From Candidatus Hermodarchaeota archaeon (GTDB lineage: Archaea > Asgardarchaeota > Hermodarchaeia > Hermodarchaeales > Hermodarchaeaceae): a DNA stretch of 48,653 nucleotides. Below, one piece after another: positions 33,424 through 41,787 of the stretch. Both the position numbers and the translations under genes were made by a program. Each line of letters opens with the position of its first letter. The stretch's first letter is position 1. The stretch is taken from contig JAEOUH010000020.1 of the NCBI GenBank assembly GCA_016839365.1, positions 1-48,653 on the forward strand, written 5' to 3'. The notes under the pieces are model-generated. The model made no database searches. It saw only the letters and a program-made list of their open reading frames with translations, and was not told where the DNA came from.

Positions 33424-36318
33424 CTACTCTAAAAAGAGTGCTGGACGGCCCGGTAACGCTTTGGGTGCCCGATTCTCAGGATCCTTGGTGGGTTTGTCAC
33501 CATCTTGAATGTCCACTTCAAATCCGGTTTCTTCTTTTATTAGGTCACGGTTTTCGGATATAGCCTTGGTTTCCGTTGCTTTATCGACGAAGGTCCAAAA
33601 TCCTCCTGTCTTGACAATGGCTTGAACTAGCTCATTGACCTCCTTTCCACGCTTCTTGAGTTTAGCATCCTTCATTAGAATCGGCATTAACTCCTGAACT
33701 GTGGGAGCCGCATTAGCTTTCGTCACTTTTTTCAATGCCATATATTTCCAGGCAGGGCTGATGTAGATGTGAACGGTCCTCACATCCTTTCCTTTGAGTA
33801 GCTTTCTGATTTCCTTGATGTCTGAAATGGTATTTAGTACGACATCCATTGCTTTCTCGATTTTGTCATCGATGAATTGTTCCTCAGGTTTTGGCCAGAC
33901 TTCAAGAGAGACGAATGAAATACTGCCTAACTGTTCCCAGATTTCTTCGCTTAAATGAGGCATGATTGGGGTGAGTAATTTCACCCATCGAATGACAATA
34001 TAACGCAAGACCGCATCACGTTCGGCGCTGTTTTTCTTCATCCGCCGCAAATAGAATTCGACATTTGTTAGTAGTTGAAAGAACGTTTCTATCGCATAAG
34101 TTCGGAAGTGCATCGCTTCTAATGCTTCTGTTGCCCTTTGGATTGCAGTGTTGATTCTTGAGAGAATCCAGCGACTCATCATGCTGAGCCTTGTTTCATC
34201 TAGTGGCATTTCAGGAAGTTTTGCACCTTCCTCCAGAATGTTAGTTAACCGCTTAATACGGCGTTGTATGGTGGTAACATCTTTCTCCCTCCAATCGACA
34301 AGAGCTTGTAAATCTCCGATTTGGCTAATATAAAGACGGTAAAGATCTGCTCCGTACCGTTTTGGAATTTCAGCCATGGGTATGAAATTGCCCTTGCTTT
34401 TGCTCATCTTCTCACCTTGATGAATTACATATTCATTGATTGTAATCGCCTTTGGCCAGTATCGTTCAGGGAATAATGCTGCATGGTGGAAGATAAAGAA
34501 GGAAAGATGATTGGTTATGTGTCCGACAGCGGTGTGTCGTTGATCGTTGGGGTACCAGTACTCGACTTCTGATCGCATTGCCCTTAGTGTTTCTTCGGAT
34601 ATTCTTGTTTTTTCAGCGACCTTTTGAATTTCTCCCTCTCCTAAAAGGACATAATCAAAGAAAATTAAATCCAATTGCTGGGTAGTGATTTGGTTAGTTC
34701 TGATGTGATGGATAATTAGGTAGAAGACCATGTAGATTGTCGAATCGGAAAGCGATTCAATGACCCATTTTCGGTCAAAGGGTAACTTGGTTCCTAAACC
34801 ACGTTTTCGGGCTGCTGGGCGCTGTTTCAGCCAATCAAAGGTGGATTCGAATAGTCTGCGGTACACCTCGGGGTAAATGAGCATCTGATTTAAGGCCTTC
34901 GTTGCCATTGCCTTCCATCCTGGATTGCCGTAATTGAGAAACCACTGATCAGGCAAGACCGCGACAACGACTTCACTACCACATCGACAGACGACTGTTT
35001 TCTGGTCGGGTTGATAGAATAGAAAAGCTCGCTTTTGGTTTTCAAGATAGTTAATGACTTCTTCTTTGATTTCACTCACTTTTCGACCAGAAAAAGGTCC
35101 CGTATTGGTTCTCATGATGCCTTGATAGTATTCTGCTTTGTATAGTGTCTCTGTAGCTTCGTCAAGTTTGGCCGTCGCTTTTTGGTTCTTGATCTGCATC
35201 CTCTCAGTTAACTCGATTGCTGGGTGGTTGCCAAAACCTTCGATGGTGATTATGGAAATGGGTTCGATTGCTTTTACAGCATCAAAATCTAGTTTGAAAC
35301 CCTGAATTGCGGTTTTTGTCTGCTGGATATCCTGCAGTGCGACCCAGTCGAATGGGGCGTGAGATGGAACACTGTAGACTATTCCAGTGCCATTATCTGG
35401 GTTGACGAATTCCGCTGGTAGAATTAGTAGTTCTCGATCGTCAACTGGTGATTTACAGGTTTTTCCAATGAACTCCATCCCAGGGATTTCTTCTAATCGT
35501 TTTGAACGGTGGCCTTGGTTAACCAGTTTTCGGACTGCTGGTTTAGCTACATACCAGATTTCTTCATCAACTTGTATTTTCGAATACTCGGTAGATGGAT
35601 TGATCCAGACATTGGTTACGCCATATACCGTTTCTGGGCGTAGAGTTGCTGCAATTAAGAATCCATCTTCGAATGGGAATTTAATTGCCACAAACTCGGC
35701 TACCTTTGCTGTTTCGCCCTTCAATAAGTCATCTTCGCCAACGGCGTTTCCACAGGACACACAATAGAGGATGGGATATTTACCCTTGGTAATATATCCG
35801 AGTTTTTGTAGGTTGATGAACTGCCAGGTTACAAAAGCATGATATTCGGGATCGTCAGTGGTGAATTTGCGCCGCCAATCAATTGAATAGCCTAATTTTC
35901 GGAAGTCGCTTTCGAAGACGTTCGTAAAGAATTGTGCAATAGCCTTTAAATCCGTAAAGGTTGCCAGCACTGATTCAATGTCTTTCTTCGGTCGATAGTA
36001 TCCAATGCTGGAACGGTATTCTTTCAGTATGACTGGATCTTTGTCACGGATTCGTTTTGCTACTCCCGCAACAGGTGTTCCAGTTACATGGGCCGCCATG
36101 GGCCACAGGACATTGAAACCACGCATGCGCTTATATCGAGCAATAATATCTCCGATTGTATAGGTTCGACCATGCCCCACATGCATCGGTGCGTTGGCAT
36201 ACGGGTAAGGGACAGTTAGATAGAATTTGGGACGTTGAGGATTAGGGTCTGCTTCAAATGCCTGCGCTTCGCGCCATCGCATTTGCCACTTTGGCTCAAT
36301 CTCTTTAGGGTCAATCAT
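33424..36318 (-). CDS. leuS: Leucyl-tRNA synthetase, archaeal/eukaryal type
   Basis: A class I aaRS of 964 residues. The HIGH-type motif is HVGHGR (46-51) and the KMSKS motif is KMSKSKGN (about 636-643). Between them lie the CP1 editing domain (TLRPETVYGVTNVWI), which hydrolyses mischarged tRNA-Leu, and zinc-binding Cys motifs (CVSCGNAVGEDD). The C-terminal anticodon/tail region is complete. GGGGAGGTTCG precedes the ATG. It is transcribed alone, ending four bases from the small zinc-ribbon gene. Confidence 0.97.
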   Translation of the reverse strand: MIDPKEIEPKWQMRWREAQAFEADPNPQRPKFYLTVPYPYANAPMHVGHGRTYTIGDIIARYKRMRGFNVLWPMAAHVTGTPVAGVAKRIRDKDPVILKEYRSSIGYYRPKKDIESVLATFTDLKAIAQFFTNVFESDFRKLGYSIDWRRKFTTDDPEYHAFVTWQFINLQKLGYITKGKYPILYCVSCGNAVGEDDLLKGETAKVAEFVAIKFPFEDGFLIAATLRPETVYGVTNVWINPSTEYSKIQVDEEIWYVAKPAVRKLVNQGHRSKRLEEIPGMEFIGKTCKSPVDDRELLILPAEFVNPDNGTGIVYSVPSHAPFDWVALQDIQQTKTAIQGFKLDFDAVKAIEPISIITIEGFGNHPAIELTERMQIKNQKATAKLDEATETLYKAEYYQGIMRTNTGPFSGRKVSEIKEEVINYLENQKRAFLFYQPDQKTVVCRCGSEVVVAVLPDQWFLNYGNPGWKAMATKALNQMLIYPEVYRRLFESTFDWLKQRPAARKRGLGTKLPFDRKWVIESLSDSTIYMVFYLIIHHIRTNQITTQQLDLIFFDYVLLGEGEIQKVAEKTRISEETLRAMRSEVEYWYPNDQRHTAVGHITNHLSFFIFHHAALFPERYWPKAITINEYVIHQGEKMSKSKGNFIPMAEIPKRYGADLYRLYISQIGDLQALVDWREKDVTTIQRRIKRLTNILEEGAKLPEMPLDETRLSMMSRWILSRINTAIQRATEALEAMHFRTYAIETFFQLLTNVEFYLRRMKKNSAERDAVLRYIVIRWVKLLTPIMPHLSEEIWEQLGSISFVSLEVWPKPEEQFIDDKIEKAMDVVLNTISDIKEIRKLLKGKDVRTVHIYISPAWKYMALKKVTKANAAPTVQELMPILMKDAKLKKRGKEVNELVQAIVKTGGFWTFVDKATETKAISENRDLIKEETGFEVDIQDGDKPTKDPENRAPKALPGRPALFLE

Positions 36319-36566
36319 TGTATCGAACCTCCCCTAGGTTGCAGGAGCTTGCCTTCAAAAGGGTTCTCTTTCGTCGCGATCCCCTCCATAATCTGGGGTA
36401 GTTAGTTTTTTGCGAAGAATTAATTGTTTGGGAGAAAGTCATACCACACGGGGATCACTTCGCAGAGAAGATTGAAGGCTCCTAACTTAAAGGTTTCGCC
36501 AAAACCTGCGAACCGAAAGCAAATAAGTCTCCTCTACGAGGTTCTGATAGCGGGTGTGTCTACTCA

Positions 36567-37325
36567 ATGTCCAAACTCCGGTGCCCTGAGTGCCTTGTTC
36601 AGTTGGAATCCCAAGACGCCGTCTGCCCCCAGTGTGGATATCGAATTCGGACGGAGCAGTTCGAACGCATCCTTCCTTTTATGAAACGTCCCGAACAACA
36701 ATGGGAAAGTCGACTAACTTTATGGCAACGACTCTGGGGCGTGCTTCGCTTTCCTTCCATTGCTTTTTGGGATATCGCACACGACACAGATACACGCGGA
36801 CCAGCTTTGATTTTCTTGGGAAATCTTGCAGCCATCTCGCTTTGGTATGTTGCAATGGCGCTACACGTTGTTGATGCTGGCCCTCTGCTCTTGTACGGGT
36901 TTGTTGGAGTATTTGCAATTCTGTCGTTGTTATACCTACTCTTGAACCTAGTGTATTTCGGAATCATGCATGCGATAATCAACTATTCTGGTCGTGAGGG
37001 GGATTTCTCGAAAACCTTTCTCATGGGGCAGTACGCGCTGTTTCCGTTTCTTCTTACGAATCTTCTCTCATTTGGGCTTCTCTCCGTCGGTCTTCCTCCC
37101 ACTACCTGGGCAAACATGACGGTTTTGTACCTTCATCCCATATGGCTAGCAGTCTACGCACTTGCCAGCATTGCAGTCTTATGGGGCGCTCTGATTTTAT
37201 CACTAGGAATCCGTGAAAGCTATCGGATGCCTTCAATGACTGCCCTAATCATCACTATGAGTGTTACTCTTTTTATCGTCGTAGTGGCGATCTTAGTTCG
37301 GTTGACCGTTATTCCGATTATTTAA
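36567..37325 (+). CDS. Yip1-domain membrane protein with N-terminal zinc ribbon
   Basis: The 252-residue protein starts with a zinc ribbon (CPECLVQLESQDAVCPQCG, residues 5-23), then a cytosolic linker and five hydrophobic segments with the Yip1-family look (LWQRLWGVLRFPSIAFWDI ahead of the first membrane span). In eukaryotes Yip1 proteins sit in ER-Golgi membranes and bind Rab GTPases; prokaryotic members are uncharacterised. Its last eight bases overlap the end of the convergent E1 gene, placing it at the edge of the ubiquitin-ESCRT locus. Confidence 0.82.
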   Translation: MSKLRCPECLVQLESQDAVCPQCGYRIRTEQFERILPFMKRPEQQWESRLTLWQRLWGVLRFPSIAFWDIAHDTDTRGPALIFLGNLAAISLWYVAMALHVVDAGPLLLYGFVGVFAILSLLYLLLNLVYFGIMHAIINYSGREGDFSKTFLMGQYALFPFLLTNLLSFGLLSVGLPPTTWANMTVLYLHPIWLAVYALASIAVLWGALILSLGIRESYRMPSMTALIITMSVTLFIVVVAILVRLTVIPII

Positions 37326-38361
37326 AGACAGCCAACAGTTTCAATGGTTGTGCTAGTGCAGCATCAATGATAAAAAGCGGTTCTTTGTCTTTCATCCGAA
37401 GTTTTCCAAAGACCTGTTCATCCTCTAAGACTTTCCCACGCAAGATGATTTTGGGATCTTGCATTCCGAAGGTCATAATCAATCTGTTTTTCAATTCTGC
37501 CACAGTTTCTTTCCGACCTACTGCGTAGATTTCACCTTCCAGGCGGAATCGGTCACTACATAAAAAGCAATTGGGGTTTCGGGCGAGTTTCAGAATTGTG
37601 AATTGCTGATGAAGGCTGTCATAGAAGAGATAATTGTCAAGGGGAGATCCCACCCCTAGAAGTTGTTTCAAAACTTCTTGAAACTGAATTCCTGCTATTA
37701 TGGTGGCGACGCTGAGGAGGGCGGGGAACTTGGGAAGTGGTTCTTCCACTTTCCTTTGTTTTCCTGGAGGCGTACAAGCTTTTTGTAAGCGTTCAGCAGG
37801 CACCAATGGTTGGCATTCCAGGCAGGCAGTGTCAAAAGGAACAACACGTTGAACATTCCCCCACCAACCATACATACCCCCATGAATGAAGACTTTATTC
37901 TTTTGGACGCAAAGTGAGTTCAACCAACGTCGGGCCTCAAAGGTATCAAGCCCATCAACAATCAGGTCCGCTTCCTCATAGATGGAGTGACGCACATCTT
38001 GGATTGCGCAGTTTAAGGCAAGTACATGTACATCTGGGTTCATTTCACGAAGCCGTTGGCCCGCAACGACAGCTTTTGCTTTGCCTACATCTTCATCATG
38101 GTACAAGAATTGGCGACTTAGATTCGATAATTCGATCGTATCAAAGTCAATTATTACAACCTTGCCAATTCCAGTGAGAACCAAATCCACAGCAATGATT
38201 GTGCCTAAGGCTCCCATACCTGCTACGACAACCGTTGACTGTGAGAGTTTTTCCTGATTCCAATCGTCTAGGAGTAATTGACGGGCATACCTCTCAGTGC
38301 CATGATACACGGGGACCTTTTTTTTCTGTTCGACAACCTGCTCATCCATGGCTAATTTCAT
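37318..38361 (-). CDS. E1-like ubiquitin-activating enzyme with C-terminal ubiquitin-fold domain
   Basis: E1 adenylates the C-terminal glycine of the ubiquitin-like protein and then carries it as a thioester. The ThiF/MoeB-type adenylation domain shows GMGALG (48-53), IDFDTIELSNLSRQF (71-85) and VDGLDTFEARRWLN. Structural zinc cysteines are Cys180/183 and Cys265/268. Cys196 (KACTPPG) sits where eukaryotic E1s have the catalytic Cys followed by Thr. Residues 275-335 form a ubiquitin-fold domain that, as in eukaryotic E1, would recruit E2. The ATG at 38361 overlaps the E2 stop (ATGA), so the two are translationally coupled. Confidence 0.92.
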   Translation of the reverse strand: MKLAMDEQVVEQKKKVPVYHGTERYARQLLLDDWNQEKLSQSTVVVAGMGALGTIIAVDLVLTGIGKVVIIDFDTIELSNLSRQFLYHDEDVGKAKAVVAGQRLREMNPDVHVLALNCAIQDVRHSIYEEADLIVDGLDTFEARRWLNSLCVQKNKVFIHGGMYGWWGNVQRVVPFDTACLECQPLVPAERLQKACTPPGKQRKVEEPLPKFPALLSVATIIAGIQFQEVLKQLLGVGSPLDNYLFYDSLHQQFTILKLARNPNCFLCSDRFRLEGEIYAVGRKETVAELKNRLIMTFGMQDPKIILRGKVLEDEQVFGKLRMKDKEPLFIIDAALAQPLKLLAVFK

Positions 38362-38819
38362 CCTCGTTGTATCTGATCCCAACCAGCAAAGCGTTTCACC
38401 CAATCTTTAGCTGTGCGCTCAAAGGCTATTGGGTTCTGCTTTGCTTCCCGTGATGCCCGTTGATTCAAAGGATCGTCAGGATTGGGGAAATTTAAAAGAT
38501 TACGAAGCGTTTCCACGACACCGGTAAGTGACATGCTGGGGAGCCAATCTTTTCCTAAAATACCCACACAGACTCGACTTCTATAGATATTGGGATGCCA
38601 TATCTGAGTGATAAATTGTACCTGTGGGGGTTCATAAGGGAAGGATCGGGGAACATTGATTTGTACAACAAAGACACCATTATCATAAATACCAGTGCCC
38701 AGAATAAATCCACGCCATCGTCGGAGGTCGCCTTGGATAGGCTGGAACGACGGTTCCTCGGTTTCCATATTCTTAGCTTCAAGGGCTAATCTTGCCCAAT
38801 AATCCTCTTCTGATAACAT
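38358..38819 (-). CDS. E2-like ubiquitin-conjugating enzyme, catalytic
   Basis: A 153-residue UBC domain. The fold markers are clear: WRGFILG, the PxxPP strand (SFPYEPPQVQF), WHPNIY with HPN at 75-77, the catalytic Cys84 (RVCVGIL), W92 and PDDPLNQRASREA with the C-terminal helices. It accepts the ubiquitin-like protein from E1 and passes it to targets with the small RING protein. It follows the ubiquitin-like gene after 198 bases and overlaps the E1 start. Confidence 0.95.
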   Translation of the reverse strand: MLSEEDYWARLALEAKNMETEEPSFQPIQGDLRRWRGFILGTGIYDNGVFVVQINVPRSFPYEPPQVQFITQIWHPNIYRSRVCVGILGKDWLPSMSLTGVVETLRNLLNFPNPDDPLNQRASREAKQNPIAFERTAKDWVKRFAGWDQIQRG

Positions 38820-39017
38820 GTGGACAGCGCCTCTGCCTAGATAAGCCGGTCCCCATTACACTAACCAATTGCGTATGTCGTAAATACCTTTTCGGTTGGT
38901 AGTGATAGAAATTTCATTTGCTCAAGGCAAACGCAGAATGCATCAGGTCCTAATATTAAGGGATGAGGATAAAATAGGGGGGGCGACTGAGATCGAAACC
39001 GTTAGGTTTAGCTAGTC

Positions 39018-39254
39018 CTAGCCGCCCTCTGTCCTCGTAATGAGGTACAGCTTATCGTGGGGTGTGATGCCAACACTCTTGATTGTCTGTTCATCGGTTA
39101 GTTGGGCTCCACGGTATGCGAGGATAACGATGTTTGGCGGTATCCGGCGCATTTGAGCCACACGGTTCCGAATCTCCCCAACCGTAGTGTTTGGTTCGAC
39201 TTCAAGAGCAATGGGGTCACTGCCACCAATCGCTGGTACAACTTCTATTCGCAT
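39018..39254 (-). CDS. Ubiquitin-like protein ending in Gly-Gly
   Basis: A 78-residue beta-grasp protein with ubiquitin-like order: IEVVP, VGEIRNRVAQMRRIPPN (the main helix and following loop), VILAYRGAQLTDEQTIKSVG and DKLYLI. It ends RTEGG with the stop directly after, so it is made already mature and needs no peptidase to expose the Gly-Gly used for conjugation. The internal acceptor lysine is limited to Lys59 and Lys68 by my count, so chain formation may differ from eukaryotic ubiquitin. It lies 13 bases after the RING gene. Confidence 0.93.
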   Translation of the reverse strand: MRIEVVPAIGGSDPIALEVEPNTTVGEIRNRVAQMRRIPPNIVILAYRGAQLTDEQTIKSVGITPHDKLYLITRTEGG

Positions 39255-39267
39255 TTTTAACCACCGA

Positions 39268-39519
39268 CTATTTTCTAACCGGTTTCAACCTTCGTATGTT
39301 AATGCGGTGCCGACAGATGGGACAAGAGCCTTTCATCTTCACCCATTCTGCTAGATGTCGATAATGGGCAGGATTCCCGCAATGCGGGCAATGGACCATT
39401 TGTTCACCATCACGGATTTGGAGCCGACAGACACAACACATGTCAGTGGACTTGGTCCAATCCCATCGGCCAATTTCTTTCACCGATGAAATAACGAACC
39501 GTCCCGCTGCTTGTGTCAT
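39268..39519 (-). CDS. Small RING-finger protein, candidate E3 ubiquitin ligase
   Basis: From ATG 39519 (AAGGGG seven bases upstream) the protein is 83 aa. Its zinc ligands are Cys28, Cys31, Cys44, Cys47, His52, His55, Cys66 and Cys69, with W59 and CPIC as in RING-H2 fingers. RING E3s bind E2 and the target without a covalent intermediate. The frame stays open up to a TTG at 39663, which would add 48 residues, but that start is too close to the likely TATA box. It heads the order RING-Ub-E2-E1. Confidence 0.88.
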   Translation of the reverse strand: MTQAAGRFVISSVKEIGRWDWTKSTDMCCVCRLQIRDGEQMVHCPHCGNPAHYRHLAEWVKMKGSCPICRHRINIRRLKPVRK

Positions 39520-39665
39520 GGTTAGGCCCCTTATTCGGTTCCGCTTGGGCTTTTCTTCTAGATGCGTTCTTAAAAAACTATGGAAATGCGGCAACCCCAA
39601 GTGTGATTCTGGATTTTTCGTGAATGACCCAGTCTTTTCTAATCTTTTCACCAAACGAATCAAAG

Positions 39666-39673
39666 CTTAAAAG
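39666..39673. promoter_or_regulatory. Shared TATA-like element between the ubiquitin and ESCRT operons
   Basis: CTTAAAAG reads as a weak TATA box in both directions. It lies about 50 bases before the GTG of the plus-strand operon and 147 bases before the RING ATG on the minus strand. It is the best promoter candidate seen in this divergent region, but the match is weak. Confidence 0.35.
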
Positions 39674-39720
39674 TCTGAGGTGAGTAAACTTGAATGAGAG
39701 CTTCGGGGGTTACTTGAATC

Positions 39721-40257
39721 GTGTCCGCTGATCCACCCAAATATGCGATAGAAATTGAAGCCATCAAAACGCCAAAGGGGTTAGTCCCTACTGTCGAGTC
39801 CCTGAAGCGTATTGTGAAAGGTTTGAACTTACTCGATTCTGACCTTGGACGGATGAATCTAAAGATGGAGGCGAATATTCGAGCCCTCCTCCGGGAGGTC
39901 AAAACATTGCAGAAGCTGGTAGCTGATGATACCATCGCGTCGGAGTCTTCGGTTGAACGGTTGGGCGTATTGGTCGACCGGTTCGAGGACTTGGAGAAGA
40001 CCATGGATAAAGTCGCGAAAAGCAAACCCGAATCAGGTTCCAAGGAATTACGGGAACTGCAGAAGGAACTTGTTCCCACCTTGACTCAGGCCGTGCAGCG
40101 ACTTGAGGAAATGGTCACTATCTTTGAAACGCGGTTTGAGGAATTTCTCCGCGAACTTCAGGGAAATATCTTGATTACCGTCCGACAAGCCGTTAAAGCG
40201 GAAACGCCTAAAAAGAATGTGCTGTCCAAGAAGAAGACTAAGAGTAGTTCAACATAA
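39721..40257 (+). CDS. Coiled-coil protein, first gene of the ESCRT operon
   Basis: A 178-residue helical protein starting at GTG 39721. Coiled-coil patterns run through about 20-75 and 85-150 (VERLGVLVDRFEDLEKTMD), and the tail is basic and Ser/Lys-rich (KKNVLSKKKTKSSS). It does not look like ESCRT-III, which has a basic N-terminal helix bundle and C-terminal MIM motif. ESCRT-I in eukaryotes needs a coiled-coil subunit (Vps37) beside Vps23 and Vps28, and this gene precedes both, so it may supply that role. This is inference from position and shape. Confidence 0.72.
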   Translation: MSADPPKYAIEIEAIKTPKGLVPTVESLKRIVKGLNLLDSDLGRMNLKMEANIRALLREVKTLQKLVADDTIASESSVERLGVLVDRFEDLEKTMDKVAKSKPESGSKELRELQKELVPTLTQAVQRLEEMVTIFETRFEEFLRELQGNILITVRQAVKAETPKKNVLSKKKTKSSST

Positions 40258-40340
40258 CTTACTTTGGCAGGCTCTAGTTGCCAAAGATTAAATGTCCGCT
40301 CTCACAGGAAGAATTCAAACAGATATCATGGTGTGTTTCA

Positions 40341-41096
40341 ATGGCACAGGCTATGAGAAGTCAAACAGAATTGGCGATTGCACGCGAAGCCCAGTTAATG
40401 TACCGTCGTGCACCCACCTTTGCGCCCGTTGAGTCCAATCTCCGTCGTTGGCGTGGGAAGATTAAGGGTGGACCACGGGGTAAAGACGAGTTTCTCGTCG
40501 AGATCATTGTCCCTGCAAACTTTCCAGCTCAACCACCAGTTGCTCGAATGCTTGCTCCAACAAAACATCCCCGAGTCGACTCTGAGTCTGGAGCTATCCA
40601 TCTTCGAATAGTTACTCAATGGCAACCTCATTATCACGTCTACCAGGTGGTTAATAGCATCAAGGGTCTTTTCGCCCGCGAACCTCCTGTGCCAGATGCA
40701 ACCCGAGAAGTTCCAAAGGTTACAATGCCTCCCGAAGAGGAAGTCCTCCAACAACGCTTTCAGCAGCTTGAACGCGATGTCTCAAGCCTTACTAAGAAGG
40801 TACAGGACCGTGATGAACAAATCGCCCGAATGTCTGCTCAAATCGACACGGGGTCGTTAACTACTGGCGAAGTCACTGACGAAGAAGAACTCGATGCACT
40901 GATTCTTCCAACGGATGCAAAAGAAAGGGAGAAGCTTGAGCTCGAGAGTGAAAAACTAGCCATCTCTGACCTTTTACAGAATCTTGAGCAGAAGTTTGAT
41001 GCTGCAGAAATTACCTCCACTGAATATACTAAGTTGTACAAACGATACAAGAAACGACTCTACCAAATCGACAAAGCGCTTGAAAAATATCAATAA
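40341..41096 (+). CDS. ESCRT-I Vps23/TSG101-like protein: UEV, coiled coil and steadiness box
   Basis: ATG 40341 is preferred because GGTGT precedes it and the E2 fold starts right after; a TTG at 40278 would add 21 residues. Residues 5-115 are an E2-like UEV domain (NLRRWRGKIKG, FPAQPPVARML, KHPRV). The E2 catalytic Cys is replaced by His87 (GAIHLRIV), so it can bind but not transfer ubiquitin. A coiled coil follows (about 130-165), then a steadiness box (185-251: LILPTDAKEREKLELESEKL, then AISDLLQNLEQKF), matching the Vps23 ESCRT-I core. The domain order is that of TSG101. The unit likely reads ubiquitinated cargo and passes it to ESCRT-II. Confidence 0.92.
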   Translation: MAQAMRSQTELAIAREAQLMYRRAPTFAPVESNLRRWRGKIKGGPRGKDEFLVEIIVPANFPAQPPVARMLAPTKHPRVDSESGAIHLRIVTQWQPHYHVYQVVNSIKGLFAREPPVPDATREVPKVTMPPEEEVLQQRFQQLERDVSSLTKKVQDRDEQIARMSAQIDTGSLTTGEVTDEEELDALILPTDAKEREKLELESEKLAISDLLQNLEQKFDAAEITSTEYTKLYKRYKKRLYQIDKALEKYQ

Positions 41097-41120
41097 AACA
41101 GTCATTCAGAGTCGATTGCT

Positions 41121-41768
41121 ATGGCAGTGCGTGAAAAGAAACGACAAAAACCGGCTAAGGTTGTTGAATTGGAGGCAGAACTCTATGGCACGATAGCAAC
41201 TCTTGACAGTATTTCTGAGAAGTTCGATGAGGGTGATCTTCAACCCGCAATCTACAAACGTCAATTCAAATCCCTTGTCCGAGATACCATCAAGACACGT
41301 CAAATACTTGAGGCAGAGGGTGAAAGTTGGGACCAGTTCGTCGAGGATGAAAAGATTGTCGAACGGTTTCCCACTGCAGTCGAGAAACTCCAACTTGAAC
41401 AGCGTGCTCCTGAAGGAGAAGAAACTGTTAAACTAGCTCCCCAGACTTCTGCTCGAATGGCGGCGAAAACAGCAGATATTGTCTCGGATTTAATTACACT
41501 TATTGATATCGCCAAACTCGGTGACGTAGCAAAAATGAGCCTTATTGTACCACTCTTGGATGATGCTATCATTCTGCTGACAAAGTATCCTAACTTCCCA
41601 CCCCAGTATTGGATTCTGGTAGCGCTCAAAGATTGGCGGAACCAGCTGCAAGACCGCGATCCTCATGAAACCCTTTCACCTGAAGAGGCTAAACAGTTGG
41701 AGTTCCAAGCGGTCCGATGGCTGAATGATTTCAAGCGACGGCTCCGAGAGATGGCGGTTGATGAATAG
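41121..41768 (+). CDS. ESCRT-I Vps28-like protein with both core and C-terminal domains
   Basis: The 215-residue protein aligns by eye with eukaryotic Vps28 along its length. The core half has ELYGTIATLDSISEKFDEGD and later WDQFVEDEKIVERFPTAVEKL is read in parts, where Vps28 has a helix ending in CPLAMERI. The C-terminal half has TADIVSDLITLIDIAKLG, FPPQYW and a final helix LNDFKRRL, matching the four-helix Vps28 C-terminal domain that contacts ESCRT-II. It lies 24 bases after the Vps23-like gene. Confidence 0.85.
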   Translation: MAVREKKRQKPAKVVELEAELYGTIATLDSISEKFDEGDLQPAIYKRQFKSLVRDTIKTRQILEAEGESWDQFVEDEKIVERFPTAVEKLQLEQRAPEGEETVKLAPQTSARMAAKTADIVSDLITLIDIAKLGDVAKMSLIVPLLDDAIILLTKYPNFPPQYWILVALKDWRNQLQDRDPHETLSPEEAKQLEFQAVRWLNDFKRRLREMAVDE

Positions 41769-41787
41769 ATGTTGAGGCAGAAAGCTG

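Noticed and set aside
39520..39663. 48-codon N-terminal extension of the RING protein
   Set aside because: The TTG start is almost on the likely TATA element, while ATG 39519 has AAGGGG at good spacing and gives the size usual for small RING proteins.
39721..40257. Reading the first ESCRT-operon gene as ESCRT-III (Snf7/CdvB)
   Set aside because: It lacks the basic helix 1, the acidic C-terminal helices and a MIM motif; long uninterrupted coiled coils fit better.
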